DNA from: Nocardioides jiangsuensis
GTDB taxonomy: Bacteria > Actinomycetota > Actinomycetes > Propionibacteriales > Nocardioidaceae
Assembly (NCBI RefSeq): GCF_019679455.1
Contig: NZ_JAIEZQ010000002.1
Coordinates: 744,001-808,000 of the forward strand
Reading direction: 5' to 3'
Length of the DNA: 64,000 bases
The notes beneath the pieces are model-generated. The model searched no databases, was not told the origin of the DNA, and was given only the letters and a program-made list of their open reading frames with translations. The position numbers and the translations under genes are program-made. Positions within the stretch are counted from its first letter, which is position 1. Every line of letters begins with the position of its first letter. Positions 55,131-63,385 of the stretch are shown piece by piece.

Positions 55131-57071
55131 GTGACGGAAACTACCGAAACCGCCCCCGCGAAGCGCCGCTCCGGCAGCGGACTCAGCGGGATGCTGCTGC
55201 CCGAGCTCAAGCAGATGGCGGGCGGCCTGGGTATCAAGGGCGTCGGCGGCATGCGCAAGAGCCAGCTGATCGACGCCATCAAGGCCGCCCAGTCGGGTGG
55301 CCAGGCCGGCGGTCAGCCGCAGGGCGCCCAGAACGGTGCGCCGGCCCAGCAGGCCGCCGCTCCGGCGACGGACAGCGCCCCCGCCGAGAAGCCGGCTCGC
55401 GCCGCGCGGCAGCGCGCCGAGAAGCCCCAGGCCGAGAAGCCGCAGGGCGAGAAGCCGCAGGGCGAGAAGTCGCAGGGCGAGGCCAGGACCGAGCAGCCCG
55501 CGGACCGCGGCCAGGAGCGCACCGAGGACAAGCAGTCCCCGCGCGACGGTGACCGCCAGGAGAGCCGTGGCGACCAGGACCAGGGCGGCCGCGGCGAGCG
55601 CAACCGCGACAAGAACCAGGGTGGCGGCGACCGCGGCGACAACCGTGGCGACCGCGATGACAACCGCGGCCAGGGCGACCGCAACCGCGGCGACAACCGG
55701 GGTGCCGACAACCGCGGCGACAACCGGGGTGACAACCGGGGTGCCGACAACCGGGGCGACAACCGGGGTGACGACGACGGCGGCAGCCGCCGCAACCGTC
55801 GCCGCCGGGGCCGCGACCGCGACCGTGGCAGCGACCGCGGCAGCGACCGCGGCAGCGACCGCGGGAACTACCGCGAGCGCGGCGGCCGCCGCGACGAGCC
55901 GGACACGCAGATCCGCGAGGACGACGTCCTCGTCCCCGCGGCCGGCATCCTCGACGTGCTCGACAGCTACGCGTTCGTCCGGACCAGCGGCTACCTGCCC
56001 GGTCCCAACGACGTCTACGTCTCCCTCTCGATGGTCCGCAAGTACGGCCTGCGCAAGGGTGACGCGGTCACCGGTCTGGTCAAGCAGCCCGCCGAGGGCG
56101 ACCGCCGCGAGAAGTTCAACCCGCTCGTCCGCCTGGACAGCATCAACGGCGCCGACGTCGAGTCGGCGAAGTCGCGGGTGGAGTTCTCCAAGCTGACCCC
56201 GCTGTACGCCGCCGACCGGCTCCGCCTCGAGACCGAGTCGAACGTCCTGATCACCCGGGTCATCGACATCGTGGCCCCGATCGGCAAGGGCCAGCGCGGC
56301 CTGATCGTCTCGCCGCCCAAGGCCGGCAAGACGATGGTGCTGCAGGCGATCGCGAACGCGATCACCACCAACAACCCGGAGACCCACCTGATGGTCGTCC
56401 TCGTGGACGAGCGTCCGGAGGAGGTCACCGACATGCAGCGCACGGTGAAGGGCGAGGTCATCGCCTCGACCTTCGACCGCCCCGCGACCGACCACACCAC
56501 GGTCGCCGAGCTCGCCATCGAGCGTGCGAAGCGGCTCGTCGAGCTCGGCCACGACGTGGTCGTCCTGCTCGACTCGATCACCCGGCTGGGCCGCGCCTAC
56601 AACCTGGCGGCCCCCGCCAGCGGCCGGATCCTCTCCGGTGGTGTGGACTCGTCCGCGCTGTACCCGCCGAAGCGCTTCTTCGGTGCCGCCCGGAACATCG
56701 AGGACGGCGGCTCGCTGACCATCCTCGCCACCGCGCTCATCGAGACCGGGTCCAAGATGGACGAGGTCATCTTCGAGGAGTTCAAGGGCACCGGAAACAT
56801 GGAGCTGCGCCTGCGCCGCGAGTTCGCGGACAAGCGGATCTTCCCGGCCATCGACGTGGACCAGTCCGGCACGCGTCGCGAGGAGCTCCTGATGAGCAAG
56901 GAGGAGCTCTCCATCGTCTGGAAGCTCCGCCGGGTGCTCTCGGGCCTCGACGGACAGCAGGCTCTCGAGCTGCTGCTCGAGCGGCTCAAGAAGACGCACA
57001 GCAACGTCGAGTTCCTCATGCAGGTCCAGAAGACCACGCCGATGGCGAGCAACGGCCGCGACGGCGACTGA
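55131..57071 (+). CDS. rho: Transcription termination factor Rho
   Basis: A 646-aa Rho helicase with the large actinobacterial insertion. Residues 10-55 are the Rho_N helix bundle (LLPELKQMAGGLGIKGVGG). Residues about 65-255 are a low-complexity insertion rich in Gln/Glu/Ala, then Arg/Gly/Asp/Asn. An RNA-binding cold-shock-like domain follows (LDVLDSYAFVRTSGYLPGP), then the ATPase with Walker A SPPKAGKT (about 394-402) and VVLVDERPEEVTDMQR. Rho terminates RNA synthesis. The GTG at 55131 has GGGAAGGA upstream. A SigR-type promoter precedes a 220-nt leader. Confidence 0.96.
   Translation: MTETTETAPAKRRSGSGLSGMLLPELKQMAGGLGIKGVGGMRKSQLIDAIKAAQSGGQAGGQPQGAQNGAPAQQAAAPATDSAPAEKPARAARQRAEKPQAEKPQGEKPQGEKSQGEARTEQPADRGQERTEDKQSPRDGDRQESRGDQDQGGRGERNRDKNQGGGDRGDNRGDRDDNRGQGDRNRGDNRGADNRGDNRGDNRGADNRGDNRGDDDGGSRRNRRRRGRDRDRGSDRGSDRGSDRGNYRERGGRRDEPDTQIREDDVLVPAAGILDVLDSYAFVRTSGYLPGPNDVYVSLSMVRKYGLRKGDAVTGLVKQPAEGDRREKFNPLVRLDSINGADVESAKSRVEFSKLTPLYAADRLRLETESNVLITRVIDIVAPIGKGQRGLIVSPPKAGKTMVLQAIANAITTNNPETHLMVVLVDERPEEVTDMQRTVKGEVIASTFDRPATDHTTVAELAIERAKRLVELGHDVVVLLDSITRLGRAYNLAAPASGRILSGGVDSSALYPPKRFFGAARNIEDGGSLTILATALIETGSKMDEVIFEEFKGTGNMELRLRREFADKRIFPAIDVDQSGTRREELLMSKEELSIVWKLRRVLSGLDGQQALELLLERLKKTHSNVEFLMQVQKTTPMASNGRDGD
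55621..55775 (+). repeat. RGDN-type in-frame repeat in rho
   Basis: Tandem short units such as CGCGGCGACAAC and CGGGGTGACAAC encode repeated RGDN and RGADN. It lies in the Rho insertion and probably expands and contracts by slippage. Confidence 0.85.
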
Positions 57072-57094
57072 CGCAGCAGCACAGACATCACCGA

Positions 57095-57128
57095 CACGAC
57101 GGGCGGACCTCCGGGTCCGCCCGTCGTG
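57095..57128 (+). terminator. Terminator after rho
   Basis: CACGACGGGCGGACC (57095-57109) pairs perfectly with GGTCCGCCCGTCGTG (57114-57128) around a 4-nt loop, 23 bp past the rho stop. The U-tract is short (TT). It separates rho from the five-gene operon. Confidence 0.85.
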
Positions 57129-57206
57129 TTCGTGCACGCGACGCCCCCCCGTTGCGTATCCTGGTAAACGCCCACATCGCCACATTTCGACTTCCTCGGG
57201 GGAGCC

Positions 57207-57581
57207 TTGGCCAAGATCGTCGTTGCCGATGACGACGCGGACATCCGCGACCTCGTCCGCTTCAAGCTCCAGCAGTCCGGCCACGACGTGGTCGCCGTCG
57301 GGGACGGTGCCGCCGCCGTCGAGGCGTGCCGCGCCGAGCTGCCCGACCTCGCGGTCCTCGACGTGATGATGCCGGGCATGAGCGGCTTCGACGCCTGCCG
57401 TGAGCTGCGCCAGGACCCGTCGCTGGCGGGCATCCCGGTCATCCTGCTCACCGCCCGTGCTCAGGAGACCGACATCGAGCAGGGCTTCAACGTCGGCGCC
57501 GACGACTACGTGGTCAAGCCGTTCAGCCCCCGCGAGCTCGCGTCGCGGGTCACCGCCGTGCTGCAGCGGAGTGGTGTGTGA
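57207..57581 (+). CDS. Single-domain response regulator opening the GT2 operon
   Basis: A 124-aa receiver domain with no output module. Acidic cluster VVADDDADIR (Asp8-Asp10), phosphoryl acceptor Asp52 in VLDVMMPGMSGFD, Thr82 in ILLTAR, Lys104 in VVKPFSP. It likely docks onto a partner, perhaps the HEAT-repeat protein encoded next, and may be phosphorylated by the kinase encoded three genes downstream (inference). The TTG at 57207 has a GGGGGAG site. Its stop overlaps the HEAT gene (GTGA). Confidence 0.9.
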   Translation: MAKIVVADDDADIRDLVRFKLQQSGHDVVAVGDGAAAVEACRAELPDLAVLDVMMPGMSGFDACRELRQDPSLAGIPVILLTARAQETDIEQGFNVGADDYVVKPFSPRELASRVTAVLQRSGV

Positions 57582-58630
57582 GCGAGGGGCTCCGCCTCCT
57601 CCTGCTCGTGCTCGGCGGTCTCACCGTCGTCCTCGTGGTGGTCCTGGTCGTCGTCCGGGTCCTCACCGAGCTCGTCGAGAGGGTGACCGCACGACGGCAG
57701 GACGAGGTGCGCCGGCTGCTGCTCACCGCGCTGCTCGGCGAGGCGGACGAGTCCGCGGACGCCCTCACGACCCTGCGTTCCCGTGAGGGGCGGAGCTGGC
57801 GCCGGGTCGAGGAGCAGGTGTTCACCATGCTCCCGAAGATCAAGGGCGACTCCCGCGAGCTGCTGGTGACCCTGCTGCTCAGCCGCGGTGCCGCCTACCA
57901 CGCGCACGCCAACGCGACCGCCCGCTCGATGGTCCGCCGCAGCCGCGGCGCCCACCAGCTCGGCGCGCTCGGCCAGTCCGACGGGGTCCGCGTCCTGCTC
58001 GGCCTGCTCGAGGACCGCCGCTTCCTGGTCCGTCGTACGACGGTGCGCGGGCTGGGCCAGGTGGGCGACCCGATCTCGGTGGTGCCCCTGCTCGACGCGG
58101 TGACCACCGACCCCGCGCTGACCCGGGATGTGATCGCCGCCCTGCAGCGGATCGGCCCTCCGGCCGCCCCGTACCTGCGCCGCGAGCTGCGCGGGGTCCG
58201 CGACGCCCTGCCGCAGGGCCGTCGCGCCGCGCTGGTCGCGACCGCGCTGGGCCTGCTCGGCGACGTCCGCGCCGCCGACCAGCTCGTCGAGGCGCTCGGG
58301 GCCGGACAGCACCCCGGCCTCCCGGCCGCCGCGGCCGAGGCTCTCGGTCAGATCGGGGTGCCCGCGGCGGTGCCCGCGCTGGTGGCCGCCCTGCGCGACG
58401 AGTCCGAGGAGCTGCGGGTCTCCGCCGCGCGGGCGCTCGGCCAGATCAGCGACGCCGCCGCCGTCGACGGACTCGTCGCCGCGCTCGGCAGTGACCGCCG
58501 GGAGGCCGACCGGGCCGCGGCCGCCGCGCTGCTGCGGCTGGGCGCGTCCGGCCTACACGCGCTCGAGGCGCACCCGTCGCAGTACGCCGCCGAGGCCCTG
58601 GCGGTGCACCGGATCCGGGCGGCGGCGTGA
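57578..58630 (+). CDS. Membrane-anchored HEAT-repeat protein
   Basis: A 350-aa protein. A single membrane segment (LLLLVLGGLTVVLVVVLVVV) precedes a cytoplasmic solenoid of about five HEAT repeats, for example VRVLLGLLEDRRFLVRRTTV, AVPALVAALRDESEELRVSA and AVDGLVAALGSDRREADRAA. HEAT solenoids act as scaffolds. Lying between a lone receiver and a glycosyltransferase and coupled to both (GTGA at 57578-57581, TGATG at 58628-58632), it may carry the phospho-signal to the synthase. This role is inference. Confidence 0.88.
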   Translation: MSEGLRLLLLVLGGLTVVLVVVLVVVRVLTELVERVTARRQDEVRRLLLTALLGEADESADALTTLRSREGRSWRRVEEQVFTMLPKIKGDSRELLVTLLLSRGAAYHAHANATARSMVRRSRGAHQLGALGQSDGVRVLLGLLEDRRFLVRRTTVRGLGQVGDPISVVPLLDAVTTDPALTRDVIAALQRIGPPAAPYLRRELRGVRDALPQGRRAALVATALGLLGDVRAADQLVEALGAGQHPGLPAAAAEALGQIGVPAAVPALVAALRDESEELRVSAARALGQISDAAAVDGLVAALGSDRREADRAAAAALLRLGASGLHALEAHPSQYAAEALAVHRIRAAA

Positions 58631-60090
58631 TGGACCTGTTCTCGGTGCTCACCGGAGCGGTGACGGTCCTCGGCTGGTTCTTCATCGCCTACTCGGTGCT
58701 GATCAACACCAGCTTCCTGGGGCTCACCGCGCTGGCCGTGCTCGACTTCCACAGCTACCTGCGCCGGTCCGACTTCGCGGCGTACGACGAGACGTTCGCG
58801 GAGCCGCTGGCCCCGGGCATCTCGATCCTGATGCCGGCCTACAACGAGGCCGCCGGCATCGTGGAGGCGGTCCGGGCGATGACCGCGATGCGCTACCCGG
58901 ACTTCGAGGTCGTGGTCGTCGACGACGGGTCGCGCGACGACACGGTCCGGCTCATGGTCGAGGCGTTCGACATGGTGGAGGCGCCGATCGTGGTGCCCTC
59001 CCGCATCCCCACCCGCGGCCGGGTGCTGCGCACGTACCTGAGCCGGCGGGGGAGCCACAACGTCCTGTTGGTGTGCAAGGAGAACGGCGGCAAGGCCGAC
59101 GCGCTCAACGTCGGCATCAACGCCGCGCGCAAGGCGCTCGTGTGCATGGTCGACGCGGACTCCATCCTGGACCCCGACGCGCTGCTGCACGTCTCCCGGC
59201 CGTTCGCCGACGACCCCGAGAAGGTGCTCGCGTCGGGGGGCGTGGTCCGGATCGCCAACGGCAGCGAGATCCGGCGCGGCCGCGTGGTCGACGTACGCAT
59301 GCCGCGCCGGTGGCTGCCGCGGATCCAGGTCGTGGAGTACCTCCGGGCGTTCATGATCGGCCGCAGCGGCTGGTCGCGCCTCGGAGGCCTGCTGATCATC
59401 TCCGGCGCCTTCGGCCTGTTCCGCAAGGACGTGCTGTTCGAGCTCGGCGGGCTGGCCACGGACTGCATCGGTGAGGACGCCGAGCTCGTGGTGCGGCTGC
59501 ACCGCTGGATCGGCGACAACGACGTCGACGGGCGGGTGGTCTTCGTCTCCGAGCCCGTGGCCTGGACCGAGGTGCCGGAGACGACCGCGGTGCTCCGCAA
59601 GCAGCGCCGCCGCTGGCACCGCGGGCTGACCGAGATCCTGGTCCGGCACAAGGGCATGATCTTCCGCCCGCGCTACGGGATCATCGGCATGGTCACCATG
59701 CCGTGGTTCGTGGCCTTCGAGCTGGCCGCCCCCTTCGTGGAGGCGTTCGGCTTCCTCTACCTGACCTTCGTGCTCGTCCTGTTCGGGGTGGAGGAGGCCG
59801 GCCTCTACACCTCCGGCCTCGTCAACCGCGACATCCTGTGGCTGCTGCTCACCGTCTCGGTGCTCTACGCGATCGTGCTCACCCTCACCGCGGTCCTCGT
59901 CGAGCAGCTCTCGTTCCGCCGGTACCGCGGCCTCAAGGACCTCCTGATCGCGATGTGGGCCGCGGTGGAGGAGAACGTCGGCTACCGGCAGCTCAACGCC
60001 CTGTGGCGGGTCGGCGGGACCGTCGAGGCGTGGCGCCGGCGGCCCCACGACTGGGGCAACATGCAGCGGCGCGGGTTCGACCGGCGATGA
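58630..60090 (+). CDS. Processive family 2 glycosyltransferase (BcsA/PgaC-like)
   Basis: A 486-aa membrane glycosyltransferase. Two N-terminal hydrophobic segments, then the GT2 catalytic domain: VVVVDDGS (Asp98-99), MVDADS (Asp175, Asp177), the catalytic base region GEDAE (Glu282-Asp283) and the processive signature QRRRW (325-329), followed by about four C-terminal membrane segments. Such enzymes make and extrude a beta-linked polysaccharide; the sugar cannot be told. It lacks a PilZ domain, so c-di-GMP control is not evident. Start ATG 58630 (GTG 58627 possible); the stop overlaps the kinase gene (ATGA). Confidence 0.93.
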   Translation: MDLFSVLTGAVTVLGWFFIAYSVLINTSFLGLTALAVLDFHSYLRRSDFAAYDETFAEPLAPGISILMPAYNEAAGIVEAVRAMTAMRYPDFEVVVVDDGSRDDTVRLMVEAFDMVEAPIVVPSRIPTRGRVLRTYLSRRGSHNVLLVCKENGGKADALNVGINAARKALVCMVDADSILDPDALLHVSRPFADDPEKVLASGGVVRIANGSEIRRGRVVDVRMPRRWLPRIQVVEYLRAFMIGRSGWSRLGGLLIISGAFGLFRKDVLFELGGLATDCIGEDAELVVRLHRWIGDNDVDGRVVFVSEPVAWTEVPETTAVLRKQRRRWHRGLTEILVRHKGMIFRPRYGIIGMVTMPWFVAFELAAPFVEAFGFLYLTFVLVLFGVEEAGLYTSGLVNRDILWLLLTVSVLYAIVLTLTAVLVEQLSFRRYRGLKDLLIAMWAAVEENVGYRQLNALWRVGGTVEAWRRRPHDWGNMQRRGFDRR

Positions 60091-61643
60091 CGAGGCGGGA
60101 CAGCGTCCGCGGTCACGTGGTGCTGCTGCTCCTGTGCATGGTGTTCCTGGTGGCAGCGATCGCGGTCGCGGGCACGCTCGGGGCGACGAGGCTCGCGCGC
60201 GACGTCGGCGTCCTCACCGAGGACCTGCGCTCGGCGGCGTACAGCAACCTCGCCCTGCGCCAGCGGCTGTCCGAGGCGCAGGCCGACGCGCGGGGATGGG
60301 CGCTCAGCGACGGGAGCGGGTACGCCGATGCCTACCGGCTCGCGCTGAGCGCGGCGGAGGTGGAGATCGACCGGCTCGAGCGGCTGGTCGCGGACGACCC
60401 GGCGATGCGCCCGAAGGTGCGCGCGGAGGTGCGTGCCGCACGCGGCTGGATGGGCTTCTCCCAGCGGGTGGTGACCGGGGAGGCCGGTCCGTACCGCCCG
60501 GCCTACCTCACCCGCGGGCAGCGCCTCTTCGACGCGTTCCTCGACCGGCACCAGGAGGTCAGCGAGGGCCTCGACGGCGAGGTCGACGCCCTGGTCGCGC
60601 AGGCCCGTGACCGGGTCCGCGCGACCGTCGGGTTCGTCGTGCTCACCTCGGTGCTCGGGCTGCTGGCCACCGCCCTGCTCGGGCTGCGGCTGGTGCGACG
60701 GGTCAGCGAGCCGCTGCACGCCATGCAGGCGAGCGTCGAGCGGCTCTCCGCGGGGGACCTGGCGGCCCGGGTCACCACCACCGGGCCGCGGGAGGTCCGC
60801 CGGGTCGCGGCCGCCCTGAACGCGCTCGCCGTGGAGAACCAGGAGTCGCGCGGCCGCGAGGCCCAGGTCGTCGACCGGCTGCGGGCGCTGGACCGGGCCA
60901 AGGACGACTTCGTCTCCACCGTCTCCCATGAGCTGCGGACCCCGCTGACCAGCATCGCCGGGTACGTCGAGCTCTTCGCGGACGGCTTCGAGGAGGGCTG
61001 CAGCGCCCAGCAGCAGGGGATGCTCACGGTGGTGCGCCGCAACGTCGACCGGCTGCGCACCCTGATCGAGGACCTGCTCACGCTCTCCTCGGTGGAGGCC
61101 GAGGCGTTCCGCACCTCCTTCGACGTGCTCGATCTCAGCCACCTGGCCACCGACGTCGCGCACGACGTCGCCGACATGGCCGCCCGGGCCGGCGTGCGCG
61201 TCCACACCTCCGGCCCGGGATACCCCGTGCTCGTGAACGGCGACGCCGGGCAGCTGTCCCGGGCGCTGCTCAACCTGGTCTCGAACGCCGTGAAGTTCTC
61301 CGTGGACGGCGGCGAGGTGCTGATCCGGCTCACCGACACCGACGGGAACGCCGTGGTCTCCGTCGTCGACAACGGCCTGGGCATCCCGTCCCCCGAGCTC
61401 GCCACCCTGGGCACCCGCTTCTTCCGCGCCTCCAACGCCCTCGAGGCGGAGATCCCCGGGACCGGTCTCGGCCTGCGCATCGTGCAGACCATCGCGGACA
61501 ACCACGGCGGGCGGCTCGTCGTCGAGTCCGTCGAGGGGCAGGGCACCACCGCTCGCCTGGTCGTGCCCCGGGCGCTGGACGGTGTGGCCCGGGTCCCGGC
61601 GGGGGGAATAAAACGCCCGGAGACCGCGATTACCCCGGAGTGA
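60087..61643 (+). CDS. CHASE3-like/HAMP sensor histidine kinase
   Basis: A 518-aa membrane kinase. Membrane segment 1 (VVLLLLCMVFLVAAIAVAGT), an extracytoplasmic helical domain that resembles CHASE3 (residues 30-175; LRQRLSEAQADARGWALSDG), membrane segment 2, HAMP (LRLVRRVSEPLHAMQASVER), HisKA with FVSTVSHELRTPLTSIAGY, and HATPase_c (LLNLVSNAVKFS, VVDNGLGIP, GTGLGLRIVQTIADNHGG). It probably phosphorylates the lone receiver that opens the operon. Overlaps the GT2 gene by 4 nt and the MFS gene by 4 nt. The signal sensed is unknown. Confidence 0.93.
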   Translation: MTRRDSVRGHVVLLLLCMVFLVAAIAVAGTLGATRLARDVGVLTEDLRSAAYSNLALRQRLSEAQADARGWALSDGSGYADAYRLALSAAEVEIDRLERLVADDPAMRPKVRAEVRAARGWMGFSQRVVTGEAGPYRPAYLTRGQRLFDAFLDRHQEVSEGLDGEVDALVAQARDRVRATVGFVVLTSVLGLLATALLGLRLVRRVSEPLHAMQASVERLSAGDLAARVTTTGPREVRRVAAALNALAVENQESRGREAQVVDRLRALDRAKDDFVSTVSHELRTPLTSIAGYVELFADGFEEGCSAQQQGMLTVVRRNVDRLRTLIEDLLTLSSVEAEAFRTSFDVLDLSHLATDVAHDVADMAARAGVRVHTSGPGYPVLVNGDAGQLSRALLNLVSNAVKFSVDGGEVLIRLTDTDGNAVVSVVDNGLGIPSPELATLGTRFFRASNALEAEIPGTGLGLRIVQTIADNHGGRLVVESVEGQGTTARLVVPRALDGVARVPAGGIKRPETAITPE

Positions 61644-62965
61644 CCAACGCACCCACCGACCAGAGCCTCCTGCCCGGCGGCCCCGCCGTCGCGGGGACGG
61701 ACGCCGCGGGGGCCCCGGCCGTCCCGGCGGAGCCCGGTCCCTCCCGCTCCACCGCCGTCCCCGCGCCCACCGGGGGCCGCTACGTGCAGCTGGTGCTGGT
61801 GCTCGGCGCGCTCATCGCGCTGGGGCCGCTGACCATCGACATGTACCTGCCGGCGTTCCCGTCGATCTCCGCCGAGCTCGGCGCGTCCGACGCGGCCACC
61901 CAGCTCACGCTCACCGGCATGCTCGGCGGGCTCGCGGTCGGCCAGCTGCTGATCGGGCCGCTCTCCGACGCCTTCGGCCGCCGGCGTCCGCTCGTGGCCG
62001 GCCTCGTCACCCACCTGGTCGCCTCCCTGCTCTGCGCGGTGGCGCCGAGCATCTACGTGCTGGCCGGGGTGCGGGTCCTCCAGGGTTTCGCCGGCGCCGC
62101 GATCTCCGTGGTGGCGATGGCGATCGTGCGCGACCTGTTCTCCGGCTACGCGGTCGCGAAGCTGATGTCGCGGCTCATGCTCGTGATCGGGCTGGCCCCG
62201 ATCCTGGCGCCGTCCCTCGGCGGCCTGGTCCTGGAGCTGACCTCGTGGCGGGGCATCTTCGGGGTGCTCGCGGGGGCGGCGCTCCTGCTCACCGTGGTCG
62301 CCGTGCTCGGCCTGCGGGAGACCCTGCCACCCGAACGCCGGCGCCCCGCGAACCCGCGCGCCACGCTGGCGACGTACCGCGGACTGGTGGGGGACCGCTC
62401 CTTCCTGGCGCTGGTGTTCATCGCCGGGCTGATGATGTCCTCGATCTTCGCCTACGTGTCCGGGTCCTCCTTCGTCCTCCAGGACGGCTACGGACTCGAC
62501 GAGCGCACCTTCGGGCTGGTCTTCGGGGTCAACGCCGCCGGGCTCACGGTCGCCTCGCAGGTGAACCCGCTGCTGATCCGCCGCTTCGGCGTGGTCAACG
62601 TGCTGTCCGGCGCGATCCTGGTGGCGGTCACCGCGGCGCTCGCGCTGGTCGTCGCCGGGGCCACCGGCTTCGGCGGGCTCATCGGCGTGCTGGTGCCGCT
62701 CGGGGTGGTGATCGCGGCCGGTGGGCTCTCCCTGCCGAACACTCCCGCGCTCGCCCTCACCCGGCACGGCGAGGCGGCCGGCACCGCCGCGGCCATGCTC
62801 GGCGCGGTGCAGTTCGGGGTCGGGGCGGCGATCGCGCCGCTGGTCGGCCTCTTCGGGAGCGCCAGCGCGGTGCCGATGGGCGGGGTGATGGTCGCCGTGA
62901 CCGTGCTCGCCGCCCTGCTGATGTACGGCGTCGTCCGGCGGGACCCCTCGGTCGCCCTGGACTGA
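61640..62965 (+). CDS. MFS exporter, Bcr/CflA type
   Basis: A 441-aa transporter with 12 membrane segments after a 45-residue Pro/Ala-rich N-terminal tail. Bcr/CflA features include LGPLTIDMYLPAFPSI, QLLIGPLSDAFGRRRPL and IRDLFSG-like loops (VRDLFSGYAVAKLMSRLMLV). Members export drugs or small metabolites. Its place at the end of a signalling/GT2 operon, coupled by GTGA at 61640-61643, is odd for a drug exporter and may point to a sugar-related or signal substrate. The rpmE promoter starts right after the stop. Confidence 0.92.
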   Translation: MTNAPTDQSLLPGGPAVAGTDAAGAPAVPAEPGPSRSTAVPAPTGGRYVQLVLVLGALIALGPLTIDMYLPAFPSISAELGASDAATQLTLTGMLGGLAVGQLLIGPLSDAFGRRRPLVAGLVTHLVASLLCAVAPSIYVLAGVRVLQGFAGAAISVVAMAIVRDLFSGYAVAKLMSRLMLVIGLAPILAPSLGGLVLELTSWRGIFGVLAGAALLLTVVAVLGLRETLPPERRRPANPRATLATYRGLVGDRSFLALVFIAGLMMSSIFAYVSGSSFVLQDGYGLDERTFGLVFGVNAAGLTVASQVNPLLIRRFGVVNVLSGAILVAVTAALALVVAGATGFGGLIGVLVPLGVVIAAGGLSLPNTPALALTRHGEAAGTAAAMLGAVQFGVGAAIAPLVGLFGSASAVPMGGVMVAVTVLAALLMYGVVRRDPSVALD

Positions 62966-62992
62966 GGGAATTAACACCCCACGCCCGATGTT
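62966..62992 (+). promoter_or_regulatory. SigR-type promoter before rpmE (GGGAAT-N18-GTT)
   Basis: GGGAAT at 62966-62971 and GTT at 62990-62992 are exactly 18 nt apart. It begins 1 bp after the MFS stop. rpmE is a known SigR target in Streptomyces, which supports the call. Confidence 0.88.
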
Positions 62993-63079
62993 TGGCAGAC
63001 TAGATGGCTGGTTCCGGTTCCCGTGCCCTCAGACGTGTGGGTGTGACCCGGCGACCGAAAACCCTCGAGAGGAAACCCC

Positions 63080-63301
63080 ATGAAGAAGGACATCCACCCG
63101 GAGTACGTCGAGACCGCGGTGACCTGCACCTGCGGCAACACGTTCACCACCCGTAGCACCGCCACCAGTGGCAAGGTCCACGCGGACGTGTGCTCCCAGT
63201 GCCACCCGTTCTACACCGGCAAGCAGAAGATCCTCGACACCGGCGGCCGCGTCGCCCGCTTCGAGGCCCGCTACGCCAAGAAGGACGCCGCGAAGAAGTA
63301 G
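63080..63301 (+). CDS. rpmE: 50S ribosomal protein L31 (zinc-binding type)
   Basis: A 73-aa ribosomal protein starting [19 protein letters not shown]. The CTCG and CSQCHP motifs give the zinc-binding Cys pairs of the C+ type. GAGAGGAAA precedes the ATG. A leader of about 80 nt separates it from the SigR-type promoter and could hold the actinobacterial L31 leader motif. C+ L31 can serve as a zinc store, as known in the family. Confidence 0.97.
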   Translation: MKKDIHPEYVETAVTCTCGNTFTTRSTATSGKVHADVCSQCHPFYTGKQKILDTGGRVARFEARYAKKDAAKK

Positions 63302-63310
63302 CTTCGCCTC

Positions 63311-63345
63311 AGCGCCGGTTCACGCACACTGCGTGGACCGGCGCT
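63311..63345 (+). terminator. Rho-independent terminator after rpmE
   Basis: AGCGCCGGTTCACGC (63311-63325) pairs with GCGTGGACCGGCGCT (63331-63345) over 15 bp with one G-U pair, a 5-nt loop, and TTTCTT after it. It partly uncouples rpmE from prfA. Confidence 0.92.
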
Positions 63346-63385
63346 TTTCTTGTCCGCACACCCCCTTCCCGAAAGGTGACACCCG

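Noticed and set aside
55500-55890. CRISPR or mobile repeat in rho
   Set aside because: The repeats are in frame and encode the known type of Rho insertion.
61604-61630. GGGAAT-N18-GAT as another SigR promoter
   Set aside because: The -10 is GAT, not GTT, and it lies within the histidine kinase coding end, in an operon joined by stop-start overlaps.
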